Positions 13,369-28,000 are shown, numbered from the stretch's first letter. The stretch is DNA of 64,000 nucleotides from Edolisoma coerulescens (GCA_013397115.1 VWZW01002320.1:434001-498000), one strand, 5' to 3'. Program-made: numbers and translations. The notes: generated by a model from the sequence alone, not told the origin.

Positions 13369-16114
13369 GTAAGTACCAAGACTAGTCGCTCGTTTCTGTC
13401 CTATTTACTTATTCTTGCTTTGTTTTTCTAAATGGTGCAGTTTGATTTCTGAATATTGAAACATCTGGATGCTTTATTTAAATTAGTGCAATTTAATAGC
13501 CATGACATAGCAGAAAAATTTTTAGCAGAAATCAATGATACCTAGTAGCTTCTAGATTTATGAAGGATTTTGGTAATGGAGAGTTCATGGATAATCTTTC
13601 GTGATGCCAACATGGATTGCTAAGTCTATGTTGTGCACAAGTGGAAAGCAGTGTGGTCAAGACATAATGAATGGAACCGAAATACCTCCCCACACCCTTT
13701 ATTTATGAGTGCTGATAAGAGCATTCTTTACAAACCCAACAACAAATGTACCACTTCTATTAGATGCCTTATGGATTCATAGGACTCAGAAGGAGATAAA
13801 GATTTGTGGTGTACTTTTGTATGGTATTTGTTCTCTGGATGCCAAAGGGGTCTCAAAGACAAATGTGAATAGTAAAAACAAACATCTTGACCAAACCACT
13901 GGGTTAGCAGGCAGAAGAAAGATGTTAAGAGCTTTTATACATCCATATATTTTGTTATATCCAGATAAGAACTGATGATTTTTCATTCTTAGCTACCTCA
14001 AATTTAAGATTGAGTCTTGAAATCTGACTTTGGTTTAAAAGCGGTTGCTCCAAACTCAGTAACATGGCAGCGCAGAAGATCAAGTTCATCTTCAATTCTT
14101 TTTATAATTACTTACTGTACATTGACTACTCCATTAATATATCTTCATTTTGAGGAATTACAGCCTGTTGCTTTAGTCTTCTTGTACTTTATCTTTGGGC
14201 AGATGAGCACTCAGCCTCTTTAGGTGATACCAAATGAAAAAAAAGGATAAAAAACTGCTTAAAGTTTTAAACTAAAAAGTAATGAATTGTTATTAGAAAA
14301 AAGATAGCTGCATGGAAAGCAAGAAGAATAAGCATGAAATGAATAATCAAGACAGATTGCCTGAAAGTTTCTTAGTTTTGACCATTGAATTAGATTTTTA
14401 TTTCTCTGAAAGTCTTTCAGAGAGTGTGATTTTGTGATGCAGCTTAGCTGAACAAATTACTGCTCCTAAAAATAACTTGATCCTGCTTCCAGAGGTTATC
14501 TGACTGCCTTTCTTGCAGTGTCCTAACAGTCACAGTCTGTCCTCTGAGTCACTTACTAAGTCAGCAGAAAAATATTCACCCTCCGCATCCCACAGCAATC
14601 CCTTTGTGTGACCTGAATTGATTAAGTGGAGGGTCAGACCATAACTCATGCAAAAGAAGTGTAAGCACAGCCAAGAAATAAAGTGGGGGAAGAAAATGGG
14701 AGATATTAGGGCATTGTGATGGTGAGTTAAATTAATTCATCTGCAGCAGCAAAACGCCAGGAAATACCTTAATTTCTTTTTTATAGGTTGTGATACAAGT
14801 TTGGCCTACAAAAATGTACTGAATTATGTAACATCTATAGAAATACACACATTAGCTATGATTAAATGGCTAGATGTTGTGCTTCTAGATCTTGATTATG
14901 TGCATAGATGGAGAAATTGATATAGAAGCCTTTAACATGTATAGCAATCCAAGAAGGTTAAAGACAAGTTTAAAGCACTAGCATGCTGCAAACATTATAT
15001 TTATGGAAGCAAAACATAGTTTTTCCAAATAAGACTTTGATGTGTCTCTGAGGGACTATTTTGTATAGTTGTAAAACTCCAGACATCAGAATAGCTTTTC
15101 ATTATATATTTTTAATGGACTTTGGAATAATGAAAATAATTTCCATATGGTATGTTAAGCATTGTCTTAACATGAATGGTAATGAAAACAATAGATTATA
15201 CAAAATTAGGAATCATTTAGGTTTCCTTTTTGCAATAGAATAGTGTAAAAGACCCTATTTAAAACTATAAGGCTATCTTGGAAGGTGGTTTCTAGAGTAA
15301 GATTCATTCTTCTGTGTCTTTAGCAAAATTTCTATGTATTCATTACGTTGAAAAATAAAACCTAAAAACAGCTGCTACCACATTGTACGTTGTGTGCCCA
15401 GAAAGCCAAAGAAATATGACACAACATTAGGCTCTGTAATGAAGGTAAAATAAATACTCTTGAAATAAATTTGAGGATTAACAGTAGCTCCATTTCATTT
15501 TGTCTCAAGAGAGTTTGAATTCAGTCAGTTTGACCTATCTCACTGGGACTAACAAAAATTGTGTAATGCTATAAAAGTATACTAAGCAAAGGAAAACCAA
15601 AACAAATTGAATGAGGCACCTGGTCACCTGACTACTGCTCTTGTGGCTACACAAGATGACACAAAGCTGAAGCCAAGCTATCCACACAAGCCACGCCAAC
15701 CCAAGTTAAGCAAATTTGACAGCTCCTCTCCAGAGGCCCGTGTTGTTTGCTTAGGGCAAAGCTTGTGAGATGGTTCTAGTAATGCGAAGTCTGGATTTAC
15801 CTGGATACAGACAATTAATATAGACAGGGAACCAGATCCATGTATGGAAATGTACACAAGAAGCACTCACAACACATCTTCCACACACTATTCCACAAAA
15901 AAAAATCTCTTCAATTAAGCATCCATCTACAAAATAATTGAACATTTTAATTTTCTTTAGAAAGTGACATAGGAAGGTTGCAAATATTTATTCCAAATAG
16001 AAATAAACCTGGTTTTTTTCCCCAGGATTTTCTTTATATACTTCAATATTTTCAAATTAAAATTCTATTTTATTATATTGTAAGGATTTCCTATTGTTAT
16101 TATGTTCCATTGTG

Positions 16115-16146
16115 ATTATATGTTATAATATGTTATAACATATAAT
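16115..16146. repeat. Perfect inverted repeat, 14-bp arms, TATG loop
   Basis: ATTATATGTTATAA (16115-16128) and TTATAACATATAAT (16133-16146) are exact reverse complements around the loop TATG. It could extrude as a cruciform or fold as an RNA hairpin in the intron. It is almost pure A/T, so its origin may be a simple template-switch mutation. The hairpin at 51006-51037 has the same arm length and loop. Confidence 0.9.
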
Positions 16147-19100
16147 AATGTGTTTGAAATTATCCCGTTTTACGATATTGAAAAGATTTTTTTTCACCAG
16201 GTCGGACACTTTCAAACATGTAGAACAAATAGAAAACAAAACAGCAAAGTTTTTTTCCAAATTATTTTCATAACTATATAGTGAGTGAAAGATTATATCT
16301 GAGTACTGGTATTTGCAGGGGATTGTCTTCTAAAATGTTATAATGTTATTTGTTATTTAGAGACATTTAAAAGACATAACCATTAATTTAAATTTAAAAA
16401 GTGCTTCTAGAATTTCTGACCTCTTGCATGATCCCATCAATTGAACTTGACAGTGTGTTTTTCATGGGTTTTTCATTCCTTTATATCTACCATTTTAATG
16501 TACATATGGAACCTAATCTCAGTTTAATACCTGCTTTTCCCAGTGGAATTGCCTCTGTCCCTAATTGTAGTGAAGGGGTGGATTTGAGAAATGTCAAGCT
16601 CGCATTGAAGTTTGTGGAACTGCTGGAATATGTGCTGCCAAATTTTATTCACTCAGAATGGCAGAGAAGAAAATTCGGCTTTGCTGTGAAGGGGAAATTG
16701 ATCCTATTCACAGCTTCCACACAGAATTTAAGGAGTTGTTTGTTTGTTTTTTTCTTTTTTATTTCTGTAACAGAAATCAGAGTCACATGAGCACAGAAAT
16801 GCTAAGACAAGGTGATAGAGGCTGGGCAGGGGCAATAGGGGTCACAGCATCACAGTTTTTGGGCATAGCAATACCACAAGGGTTCTTTTCAAGCCAGTTT
16901 GTACCTAGCACTGCTAAAATATAAAATGTACTGTAGTTAACAAATTATCCTGTAAGTCGTATTTGAATTTGATGAACATTAAAGAGGTCTCATTTTCTAA
17001 AGGTAACTGTCCGTCAGCATTCTCTGTCAAGCATAGAAGAACTTTTGAAAAAATCATGAAAAGGCTGGAGAAGGTGTAAGAGAAGCCATAAGGGAAATTT
17101 GTGTCCTCAGCCTTGGCCTAAAAAGGGGATAGTGATAATCAAGCATACTACTAGTGTGCACTTTTCCAGCTGTGATTTCAAATAGTACTTAAAACACTTA
17201 GGTAAGATTTTGGACAGAGATAGGATTAAAAATAATCTTCACTATGTTGTTGAACAAACTACTCCATTAAAGAAGCTTCTTTTCGAAGACTTAGGCAATT
17301 GCAGTTTATTTAAATATGAATACCTATCTTTGGGATTAATTATCAGTCTTGTTTCATTAGCATTTGCAGGTAGGATTTTTTTTCATTGGCATACTCAATT
17401 AGGAATTTCTCTCACAAATACCAGCAATTCTAATTTTAACTCCAACAGTATAAAAGGAACCACCTTAGAGGCAAAGATGAAGCATAGGCTGTTTTAAAGG
17501 TATTAATACACATATAATTCTGTATACATACATACATATCCATGCTTGCTTGTATTCTGTGATTTACTTTCAACAGTCTCATTTTATCTCAATTAATTGG
17601 ATTCACAATAAACTGGACAGCCAAATGTAAATAACTATATGCAGTGGAATAAAAAAAACCCTTTCCCCCTCCAGAAGGTCAGATGCTGAGGCAGTAACAA
17701 ACAAAGAGAATGTCTGAGAGGATGCTCTCAGCCTTGAATATTTCTGCCAAGGTTCACAGAATGTCACAAGCAGATGACAGATGCTTACTGGATTCTGTAA
17801 GGTTTTACCTATTGGCAAGACCACTACGGTTTTCTGGGTATAGGCTGTTTTCACTTATATCATGAGGGGTGATTTTTGGTGCTATCGCATTTGTCTCCTA
17901 GTTATTTGTCTGCTATATTCCATAACAGTTTAACTAGATCAATGGTGTGTGCAGAGAGGAACGTGAAAAATTACTTCCTCTAACACAAGTAGATAAAGCA
18001 GAAAGTTTAGCTCTAGCTAGATTTTGTGAGCTTGGGACTGAAGGAATCAGCTGGTTCTGTCCTCCACTGCTTTGGCCGTATCATGTAAAATTATATCCTA
18101 AAAGTGATCCAGTTCCATCTTAGTGTTTTGTTTTGCTTTTCTGCATTCCTTCCTCAGCCAGTCCCAAGCTAAAGGATTTTTTATCAGCAAACATTTTTTA
18201 GACAGGGAAGGATATATTTAACTTTTTCTGAAAGGGCAGGCAAAATGCTAAGGTGAAGGAGCGAACAAAAGCTAAAAAGCGTGTGGAATACAGTTTATAT
18301 GTTCTATAAACTAAATTTCAACCAGTGTGCTTCCTTTATTTTTTCAAGGGTTTTCTTTCTTTGGTTAATATCTCCTGTGGTATCAAGATAATTTTGTGTT
18401 AGCTGTAAATGGTGTCTCTTTTTGTTTTTATTCTAGTGTTCTTTTCTAAAATAAATAATCTTACTTGTTTTCCTCTCATATAAAATAACATTTCAAAGCA
18501 GGTACTTCAAGTGGCCTTCATGGTGGGTTCTAATATCTCAAGGCATACCACAAACAAATAAATAGTAATAAATTATTCTGTTTGATAACTCAGCAGGTGT
18601 ATATGTAGGCACTTCTGTTTGTAATTTCAGTAGAAAGAATGATGCTAATTTAGGCATTTATGAATAAAACTGATTGAATACAATTAATATAAACCCCAAT
18701 TTTATTGTACATAATTGAACTAACTGCTCTATGTAACAATTGACATCCTGCATAAAATGAAGGAAAAAAAAAAAAGAATGTCTTTCAGAATTGTTTTCTG
18801 TTGCTAGTGTAGAACTATTCTTGGTGTTGTCTTATACTCAAAAAAAGGGGCCACAGAAGGGCTGTGGACACTGAGGACTTGACTGTAAAAAGTCCCCCTA
18901 GACATACAAGAAAGTGTGAGAATTATCTAGACAAAACAAAATTTGACCTAATCGTCATTCTTCTATTACTGATGCTTTCAGTGGAATTACTTGTGCTTTC
19001 AGGTATCACTTGAAACCAGTAACCATATCTAATCTGTTGTGCAGCTGTTATTCGGCATCTTGTATTTTGCTACCGTACATGCTAATGCTGTATATATTTA

Positions 19101-19576
19101 AAAGTACCTTCAGTTTTGACATGGCATTCAGGTCACAGATATCAAATTTGGGTTTCAAGCACTCCTTGTTGCTGAAGTATTTGTGTGAAGTGATTTATGT
19201 ACCTCCAGTAACAGCAGATATTATGGAAGTTTTTGATCTGGTCCAAAATTACAGGACTTGCTTTGGGCTCACCTTTTAGGAGAAACTTTGAGGCTAATGA
19301 CTAATATAGCTGTCAAAATCAGTGCTTTGTTGTGTCTTGAGTCATGTGGAAAGGAAGCAGCCAGAAGCTCCTATAAATACAGTGGTCATTATGAACACAT
19401 AGTCTTAGTTATTGCATTCTCTCAGTCCAGAAAAAATATTCTAAAACATCACTGCTTTCATTATAATATCTCTACATCTATTTTAAGTTGTGAAATGCAA
19501 TAATTACAGGTGCATGTTCAGAAATTCTTTTTTGGAATGGGAATCTTTGCTTCTGAAGCAAAAATAGACCAGAATT

Positions 19577-19634
19577 AAAAAAAAAACAAAAAAAAAACCA
19601 AAAAAAACCAAAAACAAAAACAAAACCAAAAGCA
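19577..19634. repeat. A-rich low-complexity tract with C interruptions
   Basis: Runs of A are broken by single or paired C residues (AAAAAACAAAA, AAAACCAAAA). I see no adjoining retroelement body that would make this a poly(A) tail. Confidence 0.85.
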
Positions 19635-21329
19635 AGCAACCCTACAACAAAATATAAATTTTAAAAAGGCCTATACTGAATTACTCAATGAAATAAATGT
19701 GACTTCTCACTGGATTCCTTAAGTTACCTTGAAATCCACAAAGCCTAACTCAAAAAATACTTATGGAATTTATATTTCCAATTAATTCAATATGAGGTCC
19801 CAAATATTGTATTTAGTGTGTAATCTGAGTCAGAGCTTTATAACCGTGATGAGTCTTCAATAGTAAAACATTTTAACAAATAGTAGAGGAAACATTTTCT
19901 GAGGGAGGAAGAGGTATTATTCTGTCTCCTGCTACCATTAATTCCTTTTCAGCAACAACTTGAGTGTAGTAGATTGTCCCAGAGGGTGTTATATTTCACC
20001 ACTAACCTCTGAAAACACCAGTTAACATCACACTGAGCAGGAGCTATTGGACTTCATGGTAATTTTTTTTGCTCAACCTAATCTATCTCCCAAATTCTTA
20101 CCTGTGCTATAAGTATTTTCAATCTAGAGAATCTCAGCTGGAAGAAAATGCACCCTCTTCTATTGAGTGGGCAGAACTTTGAACTGATCATTGGAAGCAA
20201 GGGAGTATCTGAGGTTTTAAATATTGTTTCATGGATTGAAGTAGTGTGCCTGAAATTTCTCACATGCCACTAAGTCAATTCATTTCGATGCCAACTGATT
20301 TTTCTTTGTGTTTTGGGGGAATCGAGTAACAAATTTAGGGCCACCATAGTTTTGCATGAGTAAATCAAACAAATATTTCACAGGGTATCAAAATATACTG
20401 AAGAAAGCTAGGAGAATTTTTTTATGAATCTTGAGCTCTGCTGATCTCTAATCCTATCAGTGCATTTACCTGGAAACTTTTGCCTGCTTTGGTGATGCTA
20501 GAGATAGCACTGTGAAACACAGCATTGCAGCAGAGGATGAGGACTGGAACAAAACACCTTAGTTATAGTAGCTTTTTTTCAGACAGGAGGATTGGTAGAG
20601 ATTGGCTTGCATGGCATTTGTTACTGGCTCGAAATGATGGAGATTGAAGTCTTACATGTCTTTCTGTGAGCTTATTCTGGAGAATGACATGGGATGGTGA
20701 GGAAAAAGTAACCACCAAACAATTACACACATCTGGCTGTGGTTAGCAAAGTACCTCAGTGACTGATCTATTGCTTATTTCTCAGGAATCAGTTATCTGT
20801 GGTGAGTTACAGTATTGTTGCCAATATTTTTATTACGTTGTGAATTATGAGAATATTTTCATCTCTGCAGAGCAGTGTACCTGTAAGATTAGGCTATGAC
20901 TGATGTCCCAACATCCACAAAAGCCTTTATGTAGATATTTTAAGGAAATTTCAAGGAAAATTTAAAATAATAACTTATAATTAGTTTCCTTTATCAACTA
21001 TTTTTAAGGAAGCTGTCTTTCTTCATCTTGGGGGTGTGGTGGAGAGAAGAAAGATGCTATCAGAACGCAAGGAGTAATGATTGGGCATTAAAAGAGACAA
21101 TCACCAGCTAATCCACAAGCAAGAACATTAAATGCCTCTACTTCAAGGCAGAATTACTCATCTGGAACTATCATGAATATTAATAACTCATAAAGTATTA
21201 TTTAGTTAGAAGGACATTTGATTAATCTTTTCATTGTTTTGCTTTTTTTGCCTAGTGGTGATTTTTAAATATCAAGCACTAATGTTCACTTTAGAAAAGT
21301 GTTACTTAGTAATTTTATTCAGAACTTTC

Positions 21330-21456
21330 TTGGGTTTGGGTTTTTTCCTTGTTTGTTTGTTGTTTTATAGTTTGGGGTTTTTTAGTTTGGTTTTTGTTTG
21401 GTTTTATTGGTGGTGATTTGGGGTTTTTTTAGAAGGGTCTGGTTTGGGTTTTTTAG
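21330..21456. repeat. G/T-rich low-complexity tract
   Basis: About 125 bases of T runs are interspersed with GGG and GGGG (TTGGGTTTGGG, TTTGGGGTTTTTTAG, TTTGGGTTTTTTAG). At least five G runs of three or more occur on the + strand, but with long uneven loops. It is simple-sequence DNA, though four G runs close enough to form a weak quadruplex in the transcript are conceivable. Confidence 0.75.
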
Positions 21457-23130
21457 TAACTGCTCTACTCTGATTGCTTTGGTTTTGTTCTCATGTTTGG
21501 GTAAATAAAAATTAAAAAATCATTAGTCAGAAGAATGTAGAAGTCTTTTAGTAATTCCTGAGACATCTGGATTTCTTTAGAATATTTGACATATCCACTG
21601 TAAAAAGAAAATCCAAGGACACGGTTATGTACCAGGTTTTATGAAAGGACTTTGAAAATTCTGTAAATGGAGTAAATAGAAAAATAATAATTCCAATTTT
21701 GCAAAACTTGTGAGCTTTTCTCACTAGACCTTAGAGAAAAGTGCATTACATTGCACTGGGAATTTTTTTTGTTGAATGCCCTCAAATAACATACAGTAAG
21801 AAGTAATTGGCTCAAAAATATCTGCAATGCAAAGAAATATATTGAAGAAGAAACCTTTTAGTTCCCTTCATCATTCATGGTGGATTAGGTTCCAGTAAAG
21901 TTTTCTTGTTTCAGGAAATTTTATTCCTAGCTTAATTTCTCAAAATAATAGGACAGTTAAAAGTTTTATTGTAGCATTTCACCACAGCTTTTCAGTTTGA
22001 TATATCTTTTTCTCTTTAATATACTGATTCCACAGTGCAACGGGTTTTTTTTGTTGTATGCTTATGCAGTTTAAAACTGCCCTAGTACATATATATTTTT
22101 GGCTAACTGAAGTATACAGTGAAGGAAATATTTTATTGAATATGTCAAAGAAAATGTGGATAAATTAATTTTTCAATATTAAAATTTTCAATTTATTACA
22201 TTTTAAACAAAGATAAATTGATCTCAGCATCCCAAAAGCATTTGAAAATATATTCACTTCAAAAAATATGCTAAGGTTTCTTTTTTAAGGCAGAATATTG
22301 TTGTTTAACATGTCTGTTAATCTTATTGGTCTACTTTGTAACAGTTGCTAGTGCATAAATTAGAAAATGCTAATTTTTTTAGTACATTCACAAAGTGCTT
22401 GGATAAAAAGATTCCAGCATGATAAATTGTTATTTCTGACTAGTATTTAGCTTCATTTTCTGAAGTTATGTATTGAATGAAGGAAAATATAATTTACATG
22501 TTATTATTTTAACTCAGGGAATTAGGATCAATTTAATCCTGTAGTGATAGAACTACTTGGTATGTTGAAGATAAACATGAGAAATTCTTTTTTTTTTTTC
22601 ATTTTATTTTGTTTGGTTTTTTCATTTTATTTCAGTAAGTCTTAATCTCTTGTCATCAAGCATTTGTCTGGTTAGTATAGCACAGATCTCTTTAAGTGTT
22701 TGTAAGTAGCTTCTAATGTACTGTCACCACTGCAAACATTTGTATGTGTGTAGAGTTAAGGAGTGTGTCATGCCAGAATTTAAGCTGCTAAAACTCCATA
22801 TAAATATTGACAACTCTATGGTTAGGGCAGAAAGAATATCAAGTACTGCAGTTAAGCTATTTTAGTGGTCTGTGATATTGTGATCTGTGAGAGTAATTGC
22901 TTCTCATCACTCCTGGCTTTCTAAGTCTTGAGAAATAAACATCTCATAATTGCATATAATAATTGTTTATGTATTCATTAAAGAGTTACATGTGAGCTGA
23001 ATTCAGTAGGAATATTTATGTATGTATGGGTTGCATGTATTTGATGAAGTTGTCTATCATGCAATAGATGAAATTGTCTGACTCCACTCCCTCTGGTGAC
23101 TGCAACCCTCATTCAGTTGGATGAATATTA

Positions 23131-23250
23131 TCTGAGATGTGTAGATGTGACACTTAGGGGCGTGGTTTAGCATGGACTCATCAGTGCTGGATTAAAATTT
23201 GGCTTGATGGTTTTATAGGTCTTTTTCAGCCTAATAGATTCTGTGATGCT
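23131..23250 (+). mobile_element. CR1 LINE, 3' terminal fragment
   Basis: This is a 5'-truncated CR1 retrotransposon end. It has GATGTGACACTTAGGGGCGTGG, then CAGTGCTGGATTAAAATTTGG, then GGTCTTTTTCAGCCTAATAG. It finishes with ATTCTGTGATG, the short direct-repeat type of tail that is diagnostic of avian CR1 instead of poly(A). Only about 120 bp remain, so no coding part is left. Family recognition is by memory of the CR1 consensus. Confidence 0.85.
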
Positions 23251-24149
23251 ATCTACAGCCTAAAAACATCTGTGCAGTTTTCCAAATGTCTTATAGATGC
23301 TGTTGGATATTAAAAAAAATCCAAACACATACAAAACCCCAGTCTTCTCCCCAACCCCCAACAAGAAAACCTGAACATTTTCTACCGAAGAAAATGAGGA
23401 GACAGGTTAACAAAATATCCCTGTGCCTGTGTTATATACAGAATTACATTGTCAGTAGATTCTTAAGCTGGTTTTCTAAACAGATCATGCTCGCAGAGTG
23501 TCAAATCTTATCTTAAGTAGGCTTGCAAGTGATTTATATGCAAATGCAATTTTGACCATAGTAAAAAAGAAGGTGTCACACAAAGGCTATGAAGCAGAGG
23601 TTTACATAGTGCAATATTGTGTCAAAAGAGGTTTAAAAAAAGATGCAAAATGATGAAAATCTAGAGGAGAGCAAAACCACATAAGCCTTCTCTATGGAGT
23701 TATTTAGTATAAGAACTGGGAACGTGATTGCCTAAGATGGTACAGATCCAACAAGTAATCTGTTTGCCACTCTGGCATGAATAAATGTTTGGAGAAAGTG
23801 TCATACTTAAAAATTTGTTTTGCATTATGATTATAATTCTTCCCAACCAAGACATGTGGTAGAGATGTATTTGTTGGAGGGAATTTTAATAGTGTTTTAA
23901 AACTTGCTGAGTAGGCTGTTTGAAAAATATTTCATGCTAAACAAAGATTAATGTTGTGCTCTTGCTCATGAATTGTCGAGTTAATGTCTACTTTGAGTAA
24001 CAACATATACATGTTAACTTTTCTGGGTTAGAACAAATGTACATCTAGTGCAGTATCTTTGTTCTAAGAGTGCTTGGGGAAGATTGCTAAAGAAACAAAA
24101 GCATATAAGTTTCTTCTAAAATATTTTCTCTTCTTCAGTGTTTTTTTTC

Positions 24150-25050
24150 TCAGAGACTGCCTGTCTTTAATAGCTCTTGATGGATGCCTCACTCATAGGT
24201 TTGATTACTTTTTGGACCCACGTGGAATTAACATCTACAATATTCTGTTTCAGAGACACAATATAATGTGTCCTGGATACAAGTGCAATCTTTTTTTCTT
24301 CATTGTGCACACTTCCTGTTTAGTTTATTAAGTTTTGTATAACAAGAAACTGTGAACAGTTGTTCCATATTTCTTTTCTCTGAAACAGTTTTTTTGCATT
24401 TTTTTTTTCTTAAGTTCCTGACATATCTTTGTAGTAATCTCTTTTCCATTTTGAAATCCCCTAGTGATTTAATAGTTGCTTGTATGGAAAACCTCCCACA
24501 TCTTTGATCATTCTTGTTGTGTTTCTCTGTTCTTTTTCAAGTTTTGCTGGAAGGTTTTTTACAGAGGGAGGGACAAAAAGCAAACAGTCAAGTTGCTCAT
24601 CCAACATGGATTTATACAGTGCCATAGGAATTTTTTTCTGAGTACCAGTCTTTACCTAATAATTCCTTTAAATGTCATATTGTCAGGACTAAGTAGATGT
24701 TTTCATAAAACTGCAAATCATACTCTAAAGGTCTCATACCTGAGCAATGCTAACTAGTTGAGAGCCTATCATTCTGTAAAAGAGGTTTGGCACTTTTTAA
24801 ATTTCCTTCATGCAACACTTTCAATACTGAATTAAGTATATTGAATTTGGCATGCCAGTATCATAAGTAAGGTCTTTAAGCAAATCAGCTTTTATGTTTG
24901 CTATCTAAAATACCTGATTAGTTGTTCTCCAGAAATCCTGTCCCAGAAAAATTTATCACTTTGTTTCCACTTCTCCTGGATGATGTTGAACAATGTGAGT
25001 TTCAGTGGAGGTCCAGGTGCAACTCTGCTGGTGACTTTTCTTTATAAGAG
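24150..25050 (-). mobile_element. Old CR1-like LINE fragment, antisense to FSTL5
   Basis: Read on the + strand, this is the complement of a diverged CR1 from its 3' region into the C-terminal part of the reverse transcriptase frame. Landmarks in the order expected for an antisense CR1 are CATCTTTGATCATTCTTGTTG, ATGGATTTATACAGTGCCAT, CCTAATAATTCC, the CTATCATTCTGTA phrase, AACACTTTCAATACTGAATT, and GATGATGTTGAACAATG with GGAGGTCCAGGTGC. Divergence is high and there is no intact frame. Short frames at 24074-24331 and 24476-24757 are shadows of it. Borders are uncertain by 100 bp or more. Confidence 0.6.
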
Positions 25051-28000
25051 ACCTGCCAACAGATTCCAGGATCTAGTGTCAGTAAAAGGGTAGAAAATAC
25101 TGTGAGTAGGACTGTATTATACAGGACTGAAGTGCTGAGAGTCACAGCTTAATCAAATCTGTCTTTAGGTTGTCCTTTAACCTTTGTGCAGATCTTCTTA
25201 GATGTATAGCCAGTTGCCTGCTTTGATCTTGGGGAAACATGCCAGATATGCAAAGCTGAGACCAGAGTATCCACAGTCCTTGTTGTCAGAATGTGCCACT
25301 GGGCTCAACATGAAGTCTTGGTCCTTTGCCCAAACACCTGTTCTTAAGAGGAGTAAACTTTCCTCAGTGGATAACAAAAATAAGAAGCCTCTGTACAGTC
25401 AGGTAACAGAGCCTACCTTGAGTTCTGCTTGCTTTCTTTTCCCCCTCTAAATGTAAATACACACTTGAGCCAGTTGATAGAATTTTCAGAATCTCTTTCA
25501 TACTAGAATTGCTTTTGTTTATGCTCATTTCTATGTTAAAGATTTCTGTGAGGTGCTGCTTCATAACTCTACTCTGAGGATTTCAGGGAACTATTGAATA
25601 ACAGTTGCATGGACCCCTACTTTTTATGTGGAAATATGGTAGTTCTGCTATGCTTTAGGCTTTCTAACCACATTCATAGTTCAGGTAATTTGATCCTGAA
25701 TTACTATTTTAAAATACTCTCCTCCTGTTCTCCTGACAGAACTGGATGAGGAGATGGTTTTTACAAAATTGGGTTATTACAAAATTCAGGACAGGTCCAG
25801 AGATCTTAAATATTTAGAAATTCTATTACCATTCTGGGAAAAAAGCCTTGAAATTTGAAAGTGAAATGAAGGTACACAATAAATAAAATTGGCAAATTAT
25901 TACATTTTTAAACTGAGAGCTTCATGCATAAAGCTGTGAATTACCGGGCTGTCAACTCTCCTCTTAAAATTCCCATTTCATTATTGATTAGTTCCAGAAA
26001 TACTTCATAGATTGAAGCATTTTAAATGTTTCATTTTAGACAACAGCAAGTGTGCAGTATTGGTGTTCATCATCTGTATTTGCAATAAGCAGGAGCATTA
26101 AATTTGGATCTATACTAGTAAAATCACTTGAAAATATTTATGCTAACTCCTAGCATTTAGATAAAATGGTTTTACTTGAGCTAGTCATGTGCAAATACAA
26201 CAAGCATACAGAAATTGATTTTTGCATAAACTCCTGTTTTTGTTAGACGAATTCAGCAACATATTCTACAATAAATAAGGTCAGAACCAACTATCACTGT
26301 TATTTCAGTAAATTAACACTTCCTTGTTCTCTGGATAAGAAAGCTGTGTTTAACACCCAACTTCATTTCCTGTGAAATTTCTTTTCAAGAGAAAAAGAAA
26401 ACATTATAAGGAGTAATGGACTATATGTCTTTTTAATTATGTTTTATTCCTAATGCACTTTACTGGCTGTTCTTACCCAAATACCATTTTTATTAATTAT
26501 TGCCATGTGTATACTTTGCAATATAAAGTAAAATTATAGCTTATAACAAATTTTTGGTTTGTGCCTATATTTTTGGATAATATAGTGTTAGGATTTTTTA
26601 ATTTATTCATCATTATGACTTCATTGCAAAAGGGTGGTTTAAATTTGCAGGTGTTTTGAGATTCATTTCAACTATTCAATTGTTAATCTGAAAAACAGAA
26701 TAGGAAGCATTCTGTCAGATCAGAAAAAATATTGGTACTTTGGAATATACCAAACTTCTACAATGATGGAATTTTTGTATTTGAAGCAAATTTTTCTGGC
26801 TCATGGAGAGAGGGCATTTGATAATATTTGAGGTATTATGTCCTCTGCTCCCCTATGATTTAATAGATCCCCTAGAAACAAGGAACTGCAAAAACTCATT
26901 GTGTTTTGGATGATGTATAAGTAAAGCACTGAATATTTATGCTGCAAGCTAATTAAAAATAGCTGAGTTAGGTTTAAACTGGATACTTTAGATAAAAAAA
27001 GCTGAGTTCAACACACAGTTTACATGATCTAATCCACAGCAATCTCCAGCAGGAAAGGTGATTTCTTCTAACTAAACAAGACATTTTGGATATCTTTATA
27101 CTCCACAGTGGACCCGCTTTGCGCATTCGACTAGTAAGTTTTCCTGAGGTCATGTGTTATTCGGTGAGACACCATTAATTTCAATTGATTTCATTGACAG
27201 CAACTAGAAAGTAGGTAAATGATGATAGCACTGGTGGCAAGAGTTGCTGAAGAGACAAATTACACAAGGAGGCAGTTTGATAGAGTGATGGATAGAGTGA
27301 AAGAAATTTGCTAAATAAAAAGATGTAGAAGAGTTTATAATTGACAACCTCTCCCTGAGAACCTGAATCTAAAAGACAAGATCCTTGGTCACTTCTCTTG
27401 GCTGACACCAAATAACTGGGGAGTCCCTGGCAGAAATAGTTAATGATGCTTGTAGAAAGACAAGAGGCTGTGGCAGCTCTTAGGCCTCCAGTTTCTTAGG
27501 TCAGTTTGGAGATTCGTATACTCTAGAGATTTAAATCCATGTAAGCTAGGCTTTCGCTGTTGCTAGATGGTGGGATGTTTATTGGTACCCTCTTTTTAAT
27601 ATAATTTATGATTAAAGTCATTCAATTAAGGTATTAAAAGAAGTTTGTCTCAACTTTACTCGACTTTTTGTTACTGCATTATGAAATTTTAGTTATCTTT
27701 GCACATATACCTTGGTGTTCTGTCTCATTTGATGAAAAGAATGGAGAATAAATCATAAGTATAGTGCAAAAATAGCTTTTGTCTGTTAAAACTTCGGTGT
27801 CTTTTATTATTGGTGCTGAAAGGTGTTTGGTGAACAAGACAGATAATTACAATAAGAAAAAAGAGAAAACTAATGGTAAACAAATGTGTGTTTTTAAGTG
27901 GAAAAATTGCCTTTGCTTTGGAATCAAAGTTCCTAACTAGTGCAATGCATCAGACTAATAGTTTATTCAATTTAGATGAATTGTTTAGCTGGACACGATT

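Noticed and set aside
16401..16790. 129-codon open frame, + strand, as a gene
   Set aside because: It is hydrophobic with a phenylalanine-rich end from a T run, and has no family motif. It is best explained as chance.
25202..25450. 82-codon + strand frame with mixed, protein-like composition
   Set aside because: It lies just past the antisense CR1 relic and may be part of it. No family was recognised and it has no splice or start support.
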